47,500 nucleotides of DNA from Glandiceps talaboti (GCF_964340395.1 NC_135564.1:8735361-8782860); one strand, 5' to 3'; positions 1 to 12,760 are shown, counted from the stretch's first letter. Translations and numbers: made by a program. The notes: generated by a model not told the origin, from the letters alone.

Positions 1-590
1 ATTTGCGGCTTTTTTATAAACATTTATTTAGCCATAGATGAATATGCCTCGAGCTATTCCAGTGACGTCATATTTGATACGGCGTCGTGCTATTCCAGTT
101 ATAGTGGTGTGCGCACATAGCTTGACGTCTTCAGTCAGATATTTCAAGTTATGGGCATAAGACATAACCTAGTTGTCGTATAAGGTCGAAGCAGTAAATA
201 TCCCGGACTATCTATGTGTTCTTGGGTTCACAGCCAATAATATTTGCGCTGTCAAATTACAAATCAAGGCAGCTGCATAGTGAATTGTTTTTCTTCACAG
301 TGCTTACGCGTTTTGTTGATATTTTGGGGGAAAGGTCGTATATAAACATTACGTATATCGCGTATCGTGTTTGTGTGGCTATAGTGAAAGGATATGACAA
401 AAATAATGGGAATCGTTTATTTTCCTAAACGTAACGAGTTGTTAAAAGTAGTCTAAATATCGCTTCGCCAAGTTCGGAAGCACTCAAAAGCATTCGACCT
501 TCATGTATTCAAATTTTAAAGAAATTCGATATCAGAGGGGTATTTTTGTGAATAGGATAGGGTTGCATGTACATACAACTGTCGTCTAGA
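1..590. other. No gene recognised
   Basis: AT-rich single-copy-looking DNA. Two short direct repeats of gctattccag lie near 53 and 89. The only ORF over 60 codons has no recognisable domain. Confidence 0.5.
63..70. promoter_or_regulatory. CRE-like TGACGTCA
   Basis: Perfect 8-bp CREB/ATF palindrome. No associated gene; other gacgtca words occur at 1480, 10061, 11402, 28770 and 45594, so it may be chance. Confidence 0.2.
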
Positions 591-932
591 TACAACTACT
601 GACATAAAGCTTTGACGAACGCAACCTGTTATAAGCAAGGATTGTGAAACAAAGGAATTGGATTAATAACACTTGGCACAGTATTTTGGAAGTACAGAGA
701 CTTGTATTACATTTCATGATTTGATGAGAACAGTTTTCTGAAATGCCAGTGGAACTTCAAATTTGTTTGTGAACTTGAACTATAATATAAAAATGCTATA
801 CGACTGTTCTTATCAAGTGATGAAATTTAATACAAGTCTCTGTGTTTCCAACATGCTGTGCCAAGTGTTATTAATCCAATTCAGTTGTTTGTATCAGGTT
901 CCGTTCGTCAATGCTACGATGTCGGCAGTTGT
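591..932. repeat. Foldback: ~140-bp inverted arms with 68-bp spacer
   Basis: Left arm 591-734 and right arm 803-932 are reverse complements with small differences. For example aattggattaataacactt in the left arm matches aagtgttattaatccaatt in the right, and the outer parts tacaactactgaca and gtcggcagttgta also pair. No ORF; a MITE or a source of hairpin RNA. Confidence 0.85.
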
Positions 933-1023
933 ACAGTTTACACTGGTGGTTCAAGTACACCTGAAGGCACTGCAAGACATATTATTTGTCAGACATACAG
1001 CTGTTGTAAGAATGTCTATCTGT

Positions 1024-1025
<2 letters not shown>

Positions 1026-1079
<54 letters not shown>

Positions 1080-1280
1080 TCCTTCCTGTCAGTTCGTCAG
1101 ACCTACTATCTCATTTAATTTGCAGTAGTCAAATTCCATTTTTTTTCTTTTGAGCAATAGCCAATCCAAATGATATGTCTGTCTATCTGTCTGTACGTAC
1201 GAACGAACGCACGCACGCACGTACGTAGGTGTATGTATGTATGTATGTATGTATGTATGTATGTATGTATGTATGTATGT
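1026..1280. repeat. Microsatellites (TA)n and (ATGT)n
   Basis: (TA)n at 1026-1077, short unique DNA, a patch of CGAA/CGCA/CGTA tetranucleotides, then (ATGT)n at about 1231-1280 leading into mixed GT/GCAT repeats to about 1410. ORFs here are repeat artefacts. Confidence 0.95.
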
Positions 1281-1906
1281 GTATGTGTGTGCATGCATGC
1301 ATGCGTTCGTGCCCGTGTGTATATGCCTACAGGTGGATATATGTACATGCAGGCGTGCTACAGTGTGCGCGCGTGCCTGTGTGTTTGTATGTCGTGTGTG
1401 TCTGTGAGTGTTTGCTCGTTTTCTTCACGAGATCGAAAGCCAGATTTCAAATTTCATCTCAGGCTATACACTTCATCATGACGTCAACAACACACTCAAG
1501 GTCGCCATGCATGTCTGAGGTCACAGTAGATTGATAGCAGACTCATATGTCAACACTCGTATGATTTGTGCCACTCCCATGATTCTACTAGTACTACACC
1601 CTAGTGACCGTCTGAATTGTAAACAAAGATAAAAAAAAACACTATGAAATAAGTGAAACTGGACTAAGTAACTACGATATTATTAAAAATGTAAGGCTCT
1701 TGTATGTCGTTGTTTATCCTCGAAAGTTTAGACATAAACAACTATGTATATTTAAACGTTCTAATTTAATAGCACACTTATAAAAAAAGGGAATGTAACA
1801 AACGCTATAGAATAACCTATGGTGGCAATAGATTGTCAATTTCATGATTAACATGTTTTGTTTATATATTCTGATGATTATTTCCTAATAATACAAAATG
1901 TACTTT

Positions 1907-2010
1907 ATTTAGGCCAAGTAGAAACAATTGTGTGTTTCCGAAAACCCGACCCACTCTAGTTTAAGAAGTCCTTTGACCCTCTAAACATTTAAAAACAAAA
2001 ACATAAGAAA
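1907..2010 (+). mobile_element. End of a dispersed inverted-terminal repeat family, copy 1
   Basis: The word ttgtgtgtttccgaaaaccc (1928) followed by gacccactctagtttaag recurs in diverged form at 44240 (+), 35502 (+), 31052 (+) and, inverted, at 9995-10050. Usually preceded by aggcc a few bases upstream. A non-autonomous element end. Confidence 0.5.
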
Positions 2011-2249
2011 TTCTCTTCTTTGGCCTTCGTGCTCTTCTGTTTTCTTTCCCCAGTGACGTTTGTACATTTCTCATCAAGGTATCATAGAAGGAGTATTCTT
2101 AACGAAAATTTGTTTGTTTTGGGGCCGAAGCAATATTTTTCAAAAATGAAAACAGTTAAAAAGATAAAAATAAAAATAAAATCCCAACTACCTACCTATC
2201 ACATTTTCCGCGGCCTTGTTATTGGTAACTCACAATTATTTTTTCACCT

Positions 2250-2497
2250 TATTTATTTATTTATTTATGTATGTATGTATGTATGTATGTATGTATGTAT
2301 GTATGTATGTATGTATGTATGTATGTATGTATGTATGTATGTATGTATGTATGTATGTATGTATGTATGTATGTATGTGTGTGTGTGTGTATGTGTGTAT
2401 GTATGTATGTATGTATGTATGTATGTATGTATGTAGGTATGTATGTATGTAGGTATGTATGTATGTATTTATTTATTTATTTATTTATTTATTTATT
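2250..2497. repeat. Microsatellite (TTTA)n-(ATGT)n-(TTTA)n
   Basis: TTTA repeats, then about 200 bp of ATGT with a GT interruption, then TTTA again up to the dispersed repeat at 2500. Confidence 0.95.
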
Positions 2498-2499
2498 AG

Positions 2500-3290
2500 C
2501 CTCCAATGGGCACCGCCCGGAGGGGGCTACTACATTGGGTCCCGTCCGTCCGCCCGTCCGCCTGTGTGTTCGCCCTCATATCTATGGCATGCACCAACCG
2601 ATTTCAACCAAACCTGGTACAAAGGTCATGTTATTGTAGACGTATGCACATCACTTGGTTTTGCGACTGAATCGAATATGGCCCAATGGCGGCCATATAT
2701 CTTGCTTGTGTGTTTTACCTGATATCTCTGGCATGCACCAAACGATTTCAACCAAACCCTGCACAAAGATATCATGTTATGTGAGGCATATGCACGTCAC
2801 TTATTTTGTGACTCAATCAAATATGGCTGAACGGTGGGCGCTAAATTTCACAATATGCATCATAACTTTGTATGTGTAATACGAATTCGAAGTGACTCCA
2901 TTCAAGTGCCTACATCCATAATATCAAATGTGAGCTTTCTTTTAAGACCTTGACCTTTGACCTTGAAAGTCTTCAAGGTCAAATAACCAAATTTTGGTTT
3001 TCTATATAGCTTTTCGAATCAAAGATTTGAAGTGATAATATTTTAATCATGACTTTGACCATGTGAGACATATGCAAGTTTCTTGATTTCATGACCTTGA
3101 CCCGAAAGGCAAAAATAACGACCATATTTGTGATAAAAAGCACATTTTTCCTGTTATCTCCAAAGGTTTGATGCCTATGTACACCATTCAAGTGTCTGCC
3201 CTCACATTATCAATTATGAGCTTTCTAATGAGACCATGACCTTTGACCTTGACATCGACAAACATTTTCAAGGTGAAGGAGAGAATGGGT
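2500..3290 (+). repeat. Dispersed-type repeat with internal sub-repeats
   Basis: After the TTTA tract there is cctccaatgggcaccgccc, then a motif of the type ggcatgcaccaaccgatttc at about 2587, recurring at about 2730. Further on, two blocks of the type caagtgcctacatcc…gacctttgacctt occur near 2904 and 3188. GC content drops along the element. ORFs across it are low-complexity or out of register; no protein was recognised. It looks like a decayed interspersed repeat. Confidence 0.5.
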
Positions 3291-3475
3291 TATATTCTTG
3301 CTAATTATACTGAAAACCCAACCCTATAACTTGTGAAAACCCAACTCTACACATGTCTGTATCCCTGGAAAGTCCAATTAGCCAACACAACATTTCCATA
3401 TTAAATCACGCTAAATAACCATCTTATACAATACAGCATACAAGTTGGGCACTATGTCTTCGACTAAAGGTTTCT

Positions 3476-3527
3476 TTATTTATTTATTTGTGTATTTATT
3501 TATTCATTTATTTATTTGTATATTTAT

Positions 3528-3611
<84 letters not shown>

Positions 3612-3627
3612 TTATCTATTTATTTAC
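3476..3627. repeat. Microsatellite (TTTA)n-(TATC)n
   Basis: TTTA-type repeats merge into about 80 bp of pure TATC, then TTTA. Confidence 0.95.
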
Positions 3628-3984
3628 TTTCAACTAATTTGTGCATAGTGTACATATATCCTACGCTTATCGTCCAGCTCATATACTGCCTGATGAGAGT
3701 ACTAGATATAATATGTTGTTGTTTTTTTAAATTACAACTTAAATATTAATGTTTGGATGACAGGAAAAAAATAAGAGTTTCAATAAAATAACCTAAAGTA
3801 GGAATATTCAAGATTTGGAGATGGTTTACCTTTAGGTCATCCGTTTACTGTATTCGATACAGTAAATGTATATAGCATGATTTAGTCATTTCCCGAGCTT
3901 CATAATACCCACATTATAAGTAGCTAATACATGTCACTTAAAATAACTTTCACTTTTGCTCGTATTGAATGACTTTCTCTGAAC

Positions 3985-3985
<1 letters not shown>

Positions 3986-4041
<56 letters not shown>

Positions 4042-4050
4042 ACACACACT
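3986..4050. repeat. Microsatellite (CA)n
   Basis: About 60 bp of CA with one TA interruption. Confidence 0.95.
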
Positions 4051-4235
4051 GTATACACTAGTGTACCTACCAAACTAGTTTACTCGGCGACTCGATGTAC
4101 ATGCACTTTATAATTTGAACCCATTCACCCTAATTACAGACCATACATAATATGATCATTTGTCAGACGTCCTTATGTTGCACGTAAATTCGCAAGGCTT
4201 CGAGTTGAATTGCAGCAGAAGAATCCAATGTTGTA

Positions 4236-4505
4236 GTTACCATAGTAAACAAAATGAGAGAAAAATGAAAACTGACCTAGTCATCCAAAATATGTTGAAT
4301 GTGCACAAAGGATGGATGTATGTCTCAAAGTTTCGCCATATTTAATAGTAACATAATTGTCAACAAAAAGGGACAGTGGTTACCGTGGCAACTATTGTGT
4401 GAAAACGTTTAGCCAACTGTACATTCTAAAAAAGGTCGACGTGTCTCTCAAGATAATGGCGCGAGTGATATAAACGAAATGCATGAAAAGGTTACCATGG
4501 TAACC
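4236..4505. promoter_or_regulatory. Cluster of three RFX X-box-like sites
   Basis: gttaccatagtaaac at 4236-4250, gttaccgtggcaac at 4379-4392, and the perfect palindrome ggttaccatggtaacc at 4490-4505. The RFX consensus is two GTTNCC/GGNAAC half-sites with a short spacer. The last two fit well, the first is weaker. No gene is recognised nearby, so function is open. Confidence 0.35.
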
Positions 4506-4601
4506 AACATCGAGTAAAAATGTGAGTATATGCATATACATAATTATTTCCACTGGAGGAAACTAAAGACACCCTGGCAAGCTGTGAAAAAGTGGAAATT
4601 C

Positions 4602-4665
4602 ACAATTTTTTTGCCTAATCTCTGATTTTACGCGGATAATATCAGAGATTAGGCAAAAAAATTGT
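4602..4665. repeat. Perfect 25-bp inverted repeat with 14-bp loop
   Basis: Arms at 4602-4626 and 4641-4665 are exact reverse complements (core gcctaatctctgat / atcagagattaggc). Could form a cruciform, or a stem-loop in RNA. No T-run or gene adjacent to suggest a terminator. Confidence 0.9.
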
Positions 4666-5353
4666 GTGCTTAAGGAAAAGTCATAATGGAACAGTAACTG
4701 TTGAACTCGATTGTTATGATATGTTGCATTTTATCAGTAAACAGCGTTATGGGATCCTGGCTGGGGTGTTTATGGTTTGATCATCGGATATTAAAGTTAC
4801 CGACAATAACTACGTTGTCTTTGCATGAAACTTGTCGCATTCCTGCTTACCAAAATCAAGCAAACGCGTCAGTGTTTTTTTGTTTTTTGTTTTTTTGCGC
4901 GAGTTGTACAATTTACGTGCGCGCATGATTGATGAATGTCGCAGCTTCGTTCCACCATGATGACAAAGTTTATCTCCATTCCCGTAATGGCAGTTAGTAT
5001 GTGGCGTTTGATCTGATTCTCAATATTTCTTACCACAGTCCAACCTTTCACAGCGCCTCGCTCTTATATCAATGTGATCTTGATTTATTCGACAATCCGG
5101 AACAACGTCAGTGTTCGCTAATGATGATAGATATGTTTGCTGTAAGTGAAATCCCCAATAGCTACAAAAAGCTATTTAAAGTGTACATACTATGGAAGTA
5201 TACACTGTAAATGTTCACCCCTGGGTATATGTGTGGCCTGAAAACCACGGTGTTTTCAGTTTGCGGATAACAGCTATATGAGATTCACTCTTCGTTGTCG
5301 TAAACAAAAAAAATACATTATGGGATGTATTACAGCAATATGCACAATATGCA

Positions 5354-5473
5354 CGACACGACAAAACACAACACAACACATCACAGCACAACACAACACA
5401 ACACAACACAACACAACACAACACAACACAACAACAATTACACAACACGGACAGATGAACGAACGGACGGGAG

Positions 5474-5525
<52 letters not shown>

Positions 5526-5527
5526 GT
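5354..5527. repeat. Microsatellites (ACAAC)n and (GACA)n
   Basis: A pentanucleotide acaac-type tract to about 5437, then GGAC-type and GACA repeats to 5527. Long ORFs on both strands here are repeat artefacts. Confidence 0.95.
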
Positions 5528-7508
5528 GTATATCACCCTCTCCTTCAGTAAGTCGCATCCGCTCAAAGCAAAGCAAATCAAACCAAGAAATCAAAGCATA
5601 CGAATTCCTCTGACCGTGGATGTCGCTGATAGGACAATACATTATGACTGGATCACATGAATGGGACAATTGGAGTTGTCTTCTTTACCAGGTCACCAGC
5701 TGCAAGGCTAATAAGTGTAATTTTGGATCTTCTATATTTTTATCATTTTGATGATTGATGTCGTCAGCAGGGTACAAAGTCGAAACATCTGTTCATATGT
5801 CATTTAACGTGTTATTGGCGTTTATCGGTGTTTCCGATACAGTTCCAGTGATACCGAATCTCGTATATATTGACACTTTGAGAGCATCAGGTGACGATCG
5901 AACATCAGGTTTTTCTTCCCGTTTTAGGTTCCCATTCACCTCGAGCTCGAATTCTGATCTGGAATCGGTCGAATGAAAACAGGAACTAGGTGTATCTGGT
6001 ATCAGACTAGTAATTATAACAGGGCTGAGTAGGGTAAGTTTAACATCAGTGCATCACTCTTGAAGTCACGTGATATTAAACACATTGTTGTGCAATTATT
6101 CGTTACCATTATCCTTTATGTCTAATAGAACGAAGCAATATCGCACAATGGGTAACATTAGCGTGAATACAATCAATGCAGTGTATTGATATTAAACTAA
6201 AATTTTAAAACCATACCCCCCCCCCCCCCGGTATCAAAACCTATTACAGTTGGATAATTATTAAATACTATCAGCGTGCGTGGATGGGTGACAAAATGAA
6301 AATTGCTCCAATTTCAAATTAAGGTCCAATATTAACTTGTTTTGCAAATTGCCAACGACACCCACGTGTGTTTTGATAGACGATGAGTCCATGTTTACTT
6401 CAGACCACGAAACGTTCTGAAATAACATATTGTGAAAAAGGGATTTCCGACTAATTTTCTGACTAATTCTGACTAATTGTATACTATTTAGAGCATATAG
6501 GACCTTACACTTACATGAAGAAAAAAAAGTGTAGGAACTGCGTTTAAAGACCACGAGTCCAGACGCGTTCCGAAAAGAACGACGATGTGACCTTTTACTT
6601 ATACAAAACATACTTGCACTTCAGTGCATCTTTGTCAAGTTCAAAAATGTTATTTTCATGTTCAAATACATATAGTTTCATTCAGTGCGTAGAAATCTCA
6701 ACAAAACTTAATTTCATTCCCCCTTCAACAGTGCAATACACTACCAGAATCATCCACTATCTCACACTACCTTAGGCTTGAGGCTGTGCACTTTTTTTAA
6801 GTCATGGCCTCATTCCTATAGATCAAAATGGCTATCAGTCGTCGAAATATCTGAAGATTCTAGTGTTCCATTTTCATAAAATACAATCACGATGCATGCA
6901 AGGGAGCAACCTACGTACATCACGACACAAAGTACGGTATCCTGTTGACCAAATGACTTTCTAAACTAATTGAACTTTCGTAGAACACGAATATGATTTA
7001 ATCACTCAACTAAGCAATATAACACAACATTTCTAAGAATTCGTCTTTATTGAATAATAATGCAGTTTAGTAGAAAGAATATCGAGAGTCAAAGTGCTCA
7101 TATATTAAATTTCAGACAACAAATTACTTTCAAGAGCTCCGTTATTTTTCTTTCCCAAACATACTCAGAAGACATAATAATCCCGATCTCAAGCCTTCAA
7201 TATACTCCATTGTTATTTTCCTGTAATGTGACGTGTAATGAACAGACACTGTAACATTGGAAAGTGAATAGCATTTAATTATTTTCTTCATTTCGGAATT
7301 TGCTAGCTGCTACTGTTAATACTGTCACTACATGATTAATCGCATGGATACCACGGGTGACATCCGTTGCCGGGTCTTTGGGTGATTCTGAGATAGACTT
7401 ATGGACTGACTGAGAATGCCTTGGCGGTTCCACAGCAACGTTATAATGAGCCCCGTCAAGTAATCCCAAACCAAATGAGTAAATATCGGTGGATTTTTGC
7501 GTTTACAT

Positions 7509-7509
<1 letters not shown>
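5528..7509. other. No gene recognised
   Basis: Mostly AT-rich with a poly-C run at about 6218-6230. ORFs up to 116 aa (minus strand, 6261-6611) have no motif or splice context that I recognise. Confidence 0.5.
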
Positions 7510-7580
<71 letters not shown>

Positions 7581-7594
7581 TATATGTATATATA

Positions 7595-7657
<63 letters not shown>
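7510..7657. repeat. Microsatellite (TA)n with GTACA interruptions
   Basis: About 148 bp of TA dinucleotides broken once by tgcatatatgtatatatatgtaca. Confidence 0.95.
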
Positions 7658-7661
<4 letters not shown>

Positions 7662-8892
7662 GCGGCTCAATGACTAGTAGGCATGAGTGTCGTATATACT
7701 ATGCGATGTATTTTTGGGGGTTTTACCCAAGGATGCCTTGAGGTACAATGACTACGCATGCGCGTTCTATGTACGAAGTGCCATGCCAAGAGCGCTATCT
7801 ATGATATCATCGTGAGGCAGCCGCTCACAAATGATTCTACCCAGCTGTGTGGGCTTAGGGGCTTTAGCCTAGTTATGATATTAAATGTATGAACATTTAT
7901 TTAAGTACAGGAGCGTGGCTCATGATTTTGTTTAGTTGAAAACAAGGTGACCCCCCCCCCTTTCTTTGAGTCCCAAATTACGGTGACCCCCTCCCTCTGA
8001 TTTGCCGCTCCCCCCCCCCGGCCGTAAAAACTGATCGCTCCCTAATCGCGATTGTCGGAACCATGGCAATGGCAGGAACGAACAATACGTTTACCAATAC
8101 CCGGTTGAAAATGTTTGTGTACCGTTTTAAAACCCTATAAATTTAAAAGCACAATATACACATATTAATGGCGAGGGTTAGTGTAGATATATTGTGAAAT
8201 CATACATGACTGAAGCAGCTGTGATATCCGAAATGATTTGCAGTATGGGGCAAAGGTGTTTCACTGTTTCCCTCTCATTTATAAACGTCACAGATTCTGT
8301 CCTACCATGAATTACTTTGAAATAATGTCTTAGATGAACAATGATTTGCAATGTCGACATCCACAATTCAAATGATGAACCGTTAACCGTTGTCCTCAAT
8401 TTGCATGTACTGCTCGGAAGTTGCATCCAACCGTAATATAATATGCTAAACGACCCTAGGTGGAATATTTTCCATACTCTGCTTAAAAACGAGAGACGAC
8501 GTTGTATAGGTGGTTATAAGTACACGCCTTTCGTTTTGAGATCTTGTCAAATTTCTCAGCCGAATTTGCGACCTTTTCTTGTCAAATTCCACACTCTAAT
8601 ATTATTGTTAGGAACGTTCTGCAATGTTTATAGTCAAGGTTTTAGATTATGTTGAGAATATGCAAATTGATTGAACTTCAAGGTCAAATGTGAAATTAAA
8701 CCTGTCAGTGACCAAATCTCTTGCATCACACAGTCCCTACACATTTCAGTAACTCCTCTGGTATTTCTTTCAACCTTGTAAACATTTTATGGAAAACATG
8801 AAACACGATGTCATCCCTTTTGTTAACAACCTTTACAGTTACCAAACTAAATGGCGGCCATCTGTCGGAACACCAGTGTGTGGCTCGATTAA
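7658..8892. other. No gene recognised; C-run repeat inside
   Basis: Apart from the 7945-8035 repeat, this is AT-rich DNA with short unconvincing ORFs on both strands. Confidence 0.5.
7945..8035. repeat. C-run repeat, possible end of the 2.55-kb element family
   Basis: C-runs at 7950-7960 and 8010-8019, followed by ggccgtaaaaactgatcgctccctaa. This resembles the right terminus of the 28479-31032 element (ggccataaataatgacggctccctaa). Confidence 0.4.
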
Positions 8893-8904
8893 GATAGATA
8901 GATT

Positions 8905-8951
<47 letters not shown>

Positions 8952-8952
8952 T

Positions 8953-9014
<62 letters not shown>

Positions 9015-9183
9015 TGGATGGATGGATTGATGGACGTATGGACGGACGGACGACTGGATTGATTGATGGATGGATGGATGGATATATAGGTGGGTAGATG
9101 GATGGATGGATGAATGGGTGGGTTGGTAGGTAGGTGGGTGGGTGGGTGGTGGATGATCGATGAGTGGGTGGTGGGTGGGTGGT
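8893..9183. repeat. Microsatellites (GATA)n, (GACA)n, (GGAT)n, (GGTG)n
   Basis: A mosaic of tetranucleotides in blocks of decreasing purity; the minus-strand ORF is an artefact of the period. Confidence 0.95.
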
Positions 9184-9372
9184 CATGTTAATTTTGTCTT
9201 AAGATTATTCGTATTGGTGAAAATATCCCTCATATAGTAGACGTTAAGGAAAGGGGTAAGACGTCCTGTTAAGGTGTGGCCTATACTCTTTCTAAAACAA
9301 GGTACCGTGAATCATTTTCTTACACCAATTCCTAGCATTAACCGTGAACAATGCATTGCGAGCGATTCGAAA

Positions 9373-9720
9373 AATGTATGTAAATGTACCTAGCCACAAG
9401 ACCACGCCCATAGCAACAGCCAAATGCAGTCATATATTGCAAAGATGACGGATTAATAGACATTGAGTGAATAAACATTCAAGAATGTATGCAAATATAC
9501 CTAGCAACAAGACCACGCCGATACCAAAAGCAATATGATGATGTATATCGCAAAGACGACATCAGGGATTCATAGACAAGTGAATGAACCTTCAAAAAAC
9601 GTAAGCAAATATTGTTAAGTAACTTGACCACTCCCATAGCAACAGCCAAATGATAGCTATCATATATTGCAAAGATAACAACAAGGCTGGATAGACAACT
9701 GGATAAATATTCAGCAAATG
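9373..9720. repeat. Three-copy ~112-bp diverged tandem repeat
   Basis: Copies begin at about 9373, 9484 and 9598. Each has a atgtatg-aaat start, a caagaccacgcccatagcaac-type core and an atattgcaaagat segment near the end. The copies are clearly diverged. No ORF. Confidence 0.75.
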
Positions 9721-11379
9721 AACACCTCTATTATGGTACAAATGTATGGATCAGAATGTGGATAAACATTTTTAAAACTGTACAGTTGTGCTTCAACACT
9801 ATTGGTGCTATTTTTTTTTAAAAATATTGCTTCGACTAAAAACCAAACGAAACGTCGGTCAGAAGGGGGGGGGGGTTGATGAAATATGTACAGACATGTC
9901 TGGAAAAGGGAAACAGACGTATATGAAGGTGAAGAAGACAAAGATTTCTTATATTTTTGTTGTAAGTGACTGTTTAAAAAATGTTTGGGATCGGCGACTT
10001 AAATTAGGGTAGGGCGGGTAATCGGAAACACACAGATTATTTTTCGTTGGTAGACCAGCTGACGTCATTTAATCATTATCTTTGATGTGCATGACAAGCT
10101 AAATGAGCATTGAATATTTATAGTATAGCAGCTGACACTAACTGATTCATATATGTTGTATATGTTGTGGTCGTTATAATATATATAAATCAACGTCCAA
10201 CAGCTGTTTTAGTATAATGTCTTGTGGAGAAAGTATTGTATTCCACGTGGTATCACCATTGGGTCACACAGTGTTTCTCAGTGTCATAATGTGTTGTATT
10301 TGATAAATATTGTCTGTAGTTACATAGAAGAATCTAAAAAAACATGTAATTCATTTGTAAGGGTTAAACGCTTGGCATATTTAAAGCGAGATGGCACGAA
10401 TAAACGGTGCCGTTGAATTGGAAAGAATTCGCATGAGATTGGCATTATCGCGAAATTAACATTCCTTCTGATAATATAGAGAGGTCCCTCCAGTTCAAAA
10501 GTCAATATAAACTGATCAATGACATTTAAATAATGGTATGAAATATTTACATTTCTAACAATTTATTTCTGACATTCAATCCAATATGGTATGCGAAAAT
10601 CAGCTTTTACTATGGATAGGTATGCAAGTTATTCAGGACAATAAGGCTATTTGGAACAAGAGCGAGTTCTTATTTTTTTAAAGGTCAAATGATGTTTCAA
10701 TTTTCTGTTTTTAAAGAATTATTGGCGTTATCAGAAAGAATTGATGATATGATCATCTCACAGAAAGTCATTGGTATATACACGTCACATTTCTCCAATC
10801 TCTTTCAATCTCATTAGGGAGTGAAAATACATATAGACACAGGAATTTAAAATTGCCCTGTGAATTTGTTTATTGGTTTGTTTATTTTTTGTAATCCACA
10901 AAGTGTCATATAACGTTTAAAAATAACACCTTCTAGATTTTATTTTTAAAAATATGATAAAAATATAAAAATAAATAAAAAAAGTAAATAAATTAGTAAA
11001 ACAAATTCAAAGGCCCGATTTTAAATCCCTGCGATACAAACCAAATGTTAATATGATGATTTTATATTAAGACAATTTAGAAACTCTATTTTGAAATGAA
11101 CTTGACAGTGGTAATGACAATAAACGGTCATCTCCACAACTATTTTCAATTATTTTGAGTTCGAGTTCAATAGTGTCATTAAAATTGAATAGATTTCTCT
11201 GTCAATTCGTCTACATATGTGTATAACTAGCTCTTACATCGAATTGTTGTATGGCACATACATGTTTCTAACTGGAGACATTTGATCTCATCTATATATA
11301 CAGCTGTGTTATGAGGATTTAGACGTCACATACAGCTGCTTCATATACATTAGATATAAACACTGTTATATTATAGCAT
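9721..11379. other. No gene recognised
   Basis: AT-rich, with a G-run at 9876-9885 and one dispersed repeat end (9940-10050). No coding signal. Confidence 0.5.
9940..10050 (-). mobile_element. Dispersed inverted-terminal repeat family, copy 2
   Basis: On the minus strand from 10050: ctgtgtgtttccgattaccc, then gccctaccctaatttaagtcgccgatccc. This matches the end found at 1928 and 44240 and continues into similar A/T-rich interior. Confidence 0.5.
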
Positions 11380-11930
11380 TACCAATTCCAGTGAATTTTG
11401 TGACGTCATCGCTGTACATTATTACTGATAATGTACTCCGTTATTGGGCATCGAGGCCCCGGAACGAGCATAACAATACGTCAAGCTTATGTCCGTAAGG
11501 CAATAAAGGTGTGGGTATTTAAGAACAGGGAAATTATGGGGTAAACACCATAAGATTTTTTTTTAAAAGATTGAAATGAAAATGAAAAAAAATTGTGTTC
11601 ACAGCAGTTCATTGAAGTGTATATGTGTGTGTACGTGTACGTACGTGTGTCGCTATGATTAGTATTCAGCTTCCGGGCCGAACATGGCAGACGATGTTCA
11701 GCGCTGTGTATATTATACGTTGTTTTGCGTTTCTCGGTCTACAAATTCACTGGAATTGGCAAAAACTATAAAATAATAACAATAATGTACGCCCTCCCAG
11801 TCCATAATGGACTCAAGCAAACTTTGCACTCCATACTGGGTTCGGCTGCTGCCTCGCCCATTATGTCGCTCAAAGTTTGCTTTCGTCCATACGGGTTGGG
11901 AGGACGTACATTATTGTTTAATTATTGTAC
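11380..11930. mobile_element. Hairpin-bearing dispersed element, copy 1
   Basis: Inverted copies of ccaattccagtgaattt lie at about 11382-11398 and 11741-11760, followed by a long hairpin with arms 11778-11826 and 11871-11917. A second copy of the same arrangement, shorter in the middle, is at 28751-29056. A small perfect hairpin, gtacattat/ataatgtac, lies near 11415-11437. No ORF. Non-autonomous element or structured repeat; class unknown. Confidence 0.7.
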
Positions 11931-12152
11931 ATTAACGTAGCCGCAATATTCTTGTTATCATGTTGGTACCAACATAAGTGCCCTATAAAATGATGTCGGA
12001 ACGATTATACATTTTCTGGCATAAAGAAATCGGTAATATAGATATGGAGTCTACTCGACGATTTCGTTCTGCTCAGTGACCATTCACTCAATCCAAACAT
12101 GTTGTACTCAGTTATCCATTCTTTTACTAGTTGGCGAGCTCGCTGTATTGTT

Positions 12153-12277
12153 TGTTTATTTGTTTGTTTGTTTGTTTGTTTGTTTGTTTGCTTTCTTAAA
12201 AATATAATTGTCGATTTGGTTGTTTGCTATTGCGTTTGTCATTGATTAATTGATTAGTTGGTTAATGAAATGATTGT

Positions 12278-12325
<48 letters not shown>

Positions 12326-12760
12326 CTAGCTAATTGGACAAGACAGATCGATCTTATCAATGAATGAATCTGCTCACAGAATGACTGTGTTGACTGTTTA
12401 TTTATTTATTCATTCATTCATTCATTCATTCACTCACTTACTCCCTCACTCACTCAATTCATCCGTCCGTCCATTTATTCATTCATTCATCCATTCATTC
12501 ATTCATTCATTCATTTATTCATTCATTCATTCATTCAATCGGTCAGTCGTTCCTTCATTAATTAAGTCTTTCAAATTCATTCATTCACATTCGTTCGTTC
12601 GTTCGTTCGTCCATCCATCCATCCATTCATCCATCCATCCATCCATCCATCCATCCATCCATTCATTCATTCATTCATTCATTTATTCATTCATTCATTC
12701 ATTCATTCATTCATTCATATTCATACGTTCCTTCACTTCTCCAGCCAGCCAGCCAGTCAG
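12153..12760. repeat. Unit A microsatellites (TTTG), (TTAG), (ATTC)/(ATCC)
   Basis: TTTG at 12153-12190, TTAG at 12274-12324, ATTC/ATCC/GTTC mosaic at 12396-12720. Repeated in units B (18284-18985) and C (24408-25160), and shortened in D (32137-32390). Lengths vary between units. Confidence 0.95.

Noticed and set aside
2020-2639. Long MYVC-repeat ORFs
   Set aside because: Microsatellite translation (ATGT)n; same for 42409-42856 and 1170-1534.
5274-5669. 111-131-aa ORFs on both strands
   Set aside because: Products of the ACAAC and GACA microsatellites.
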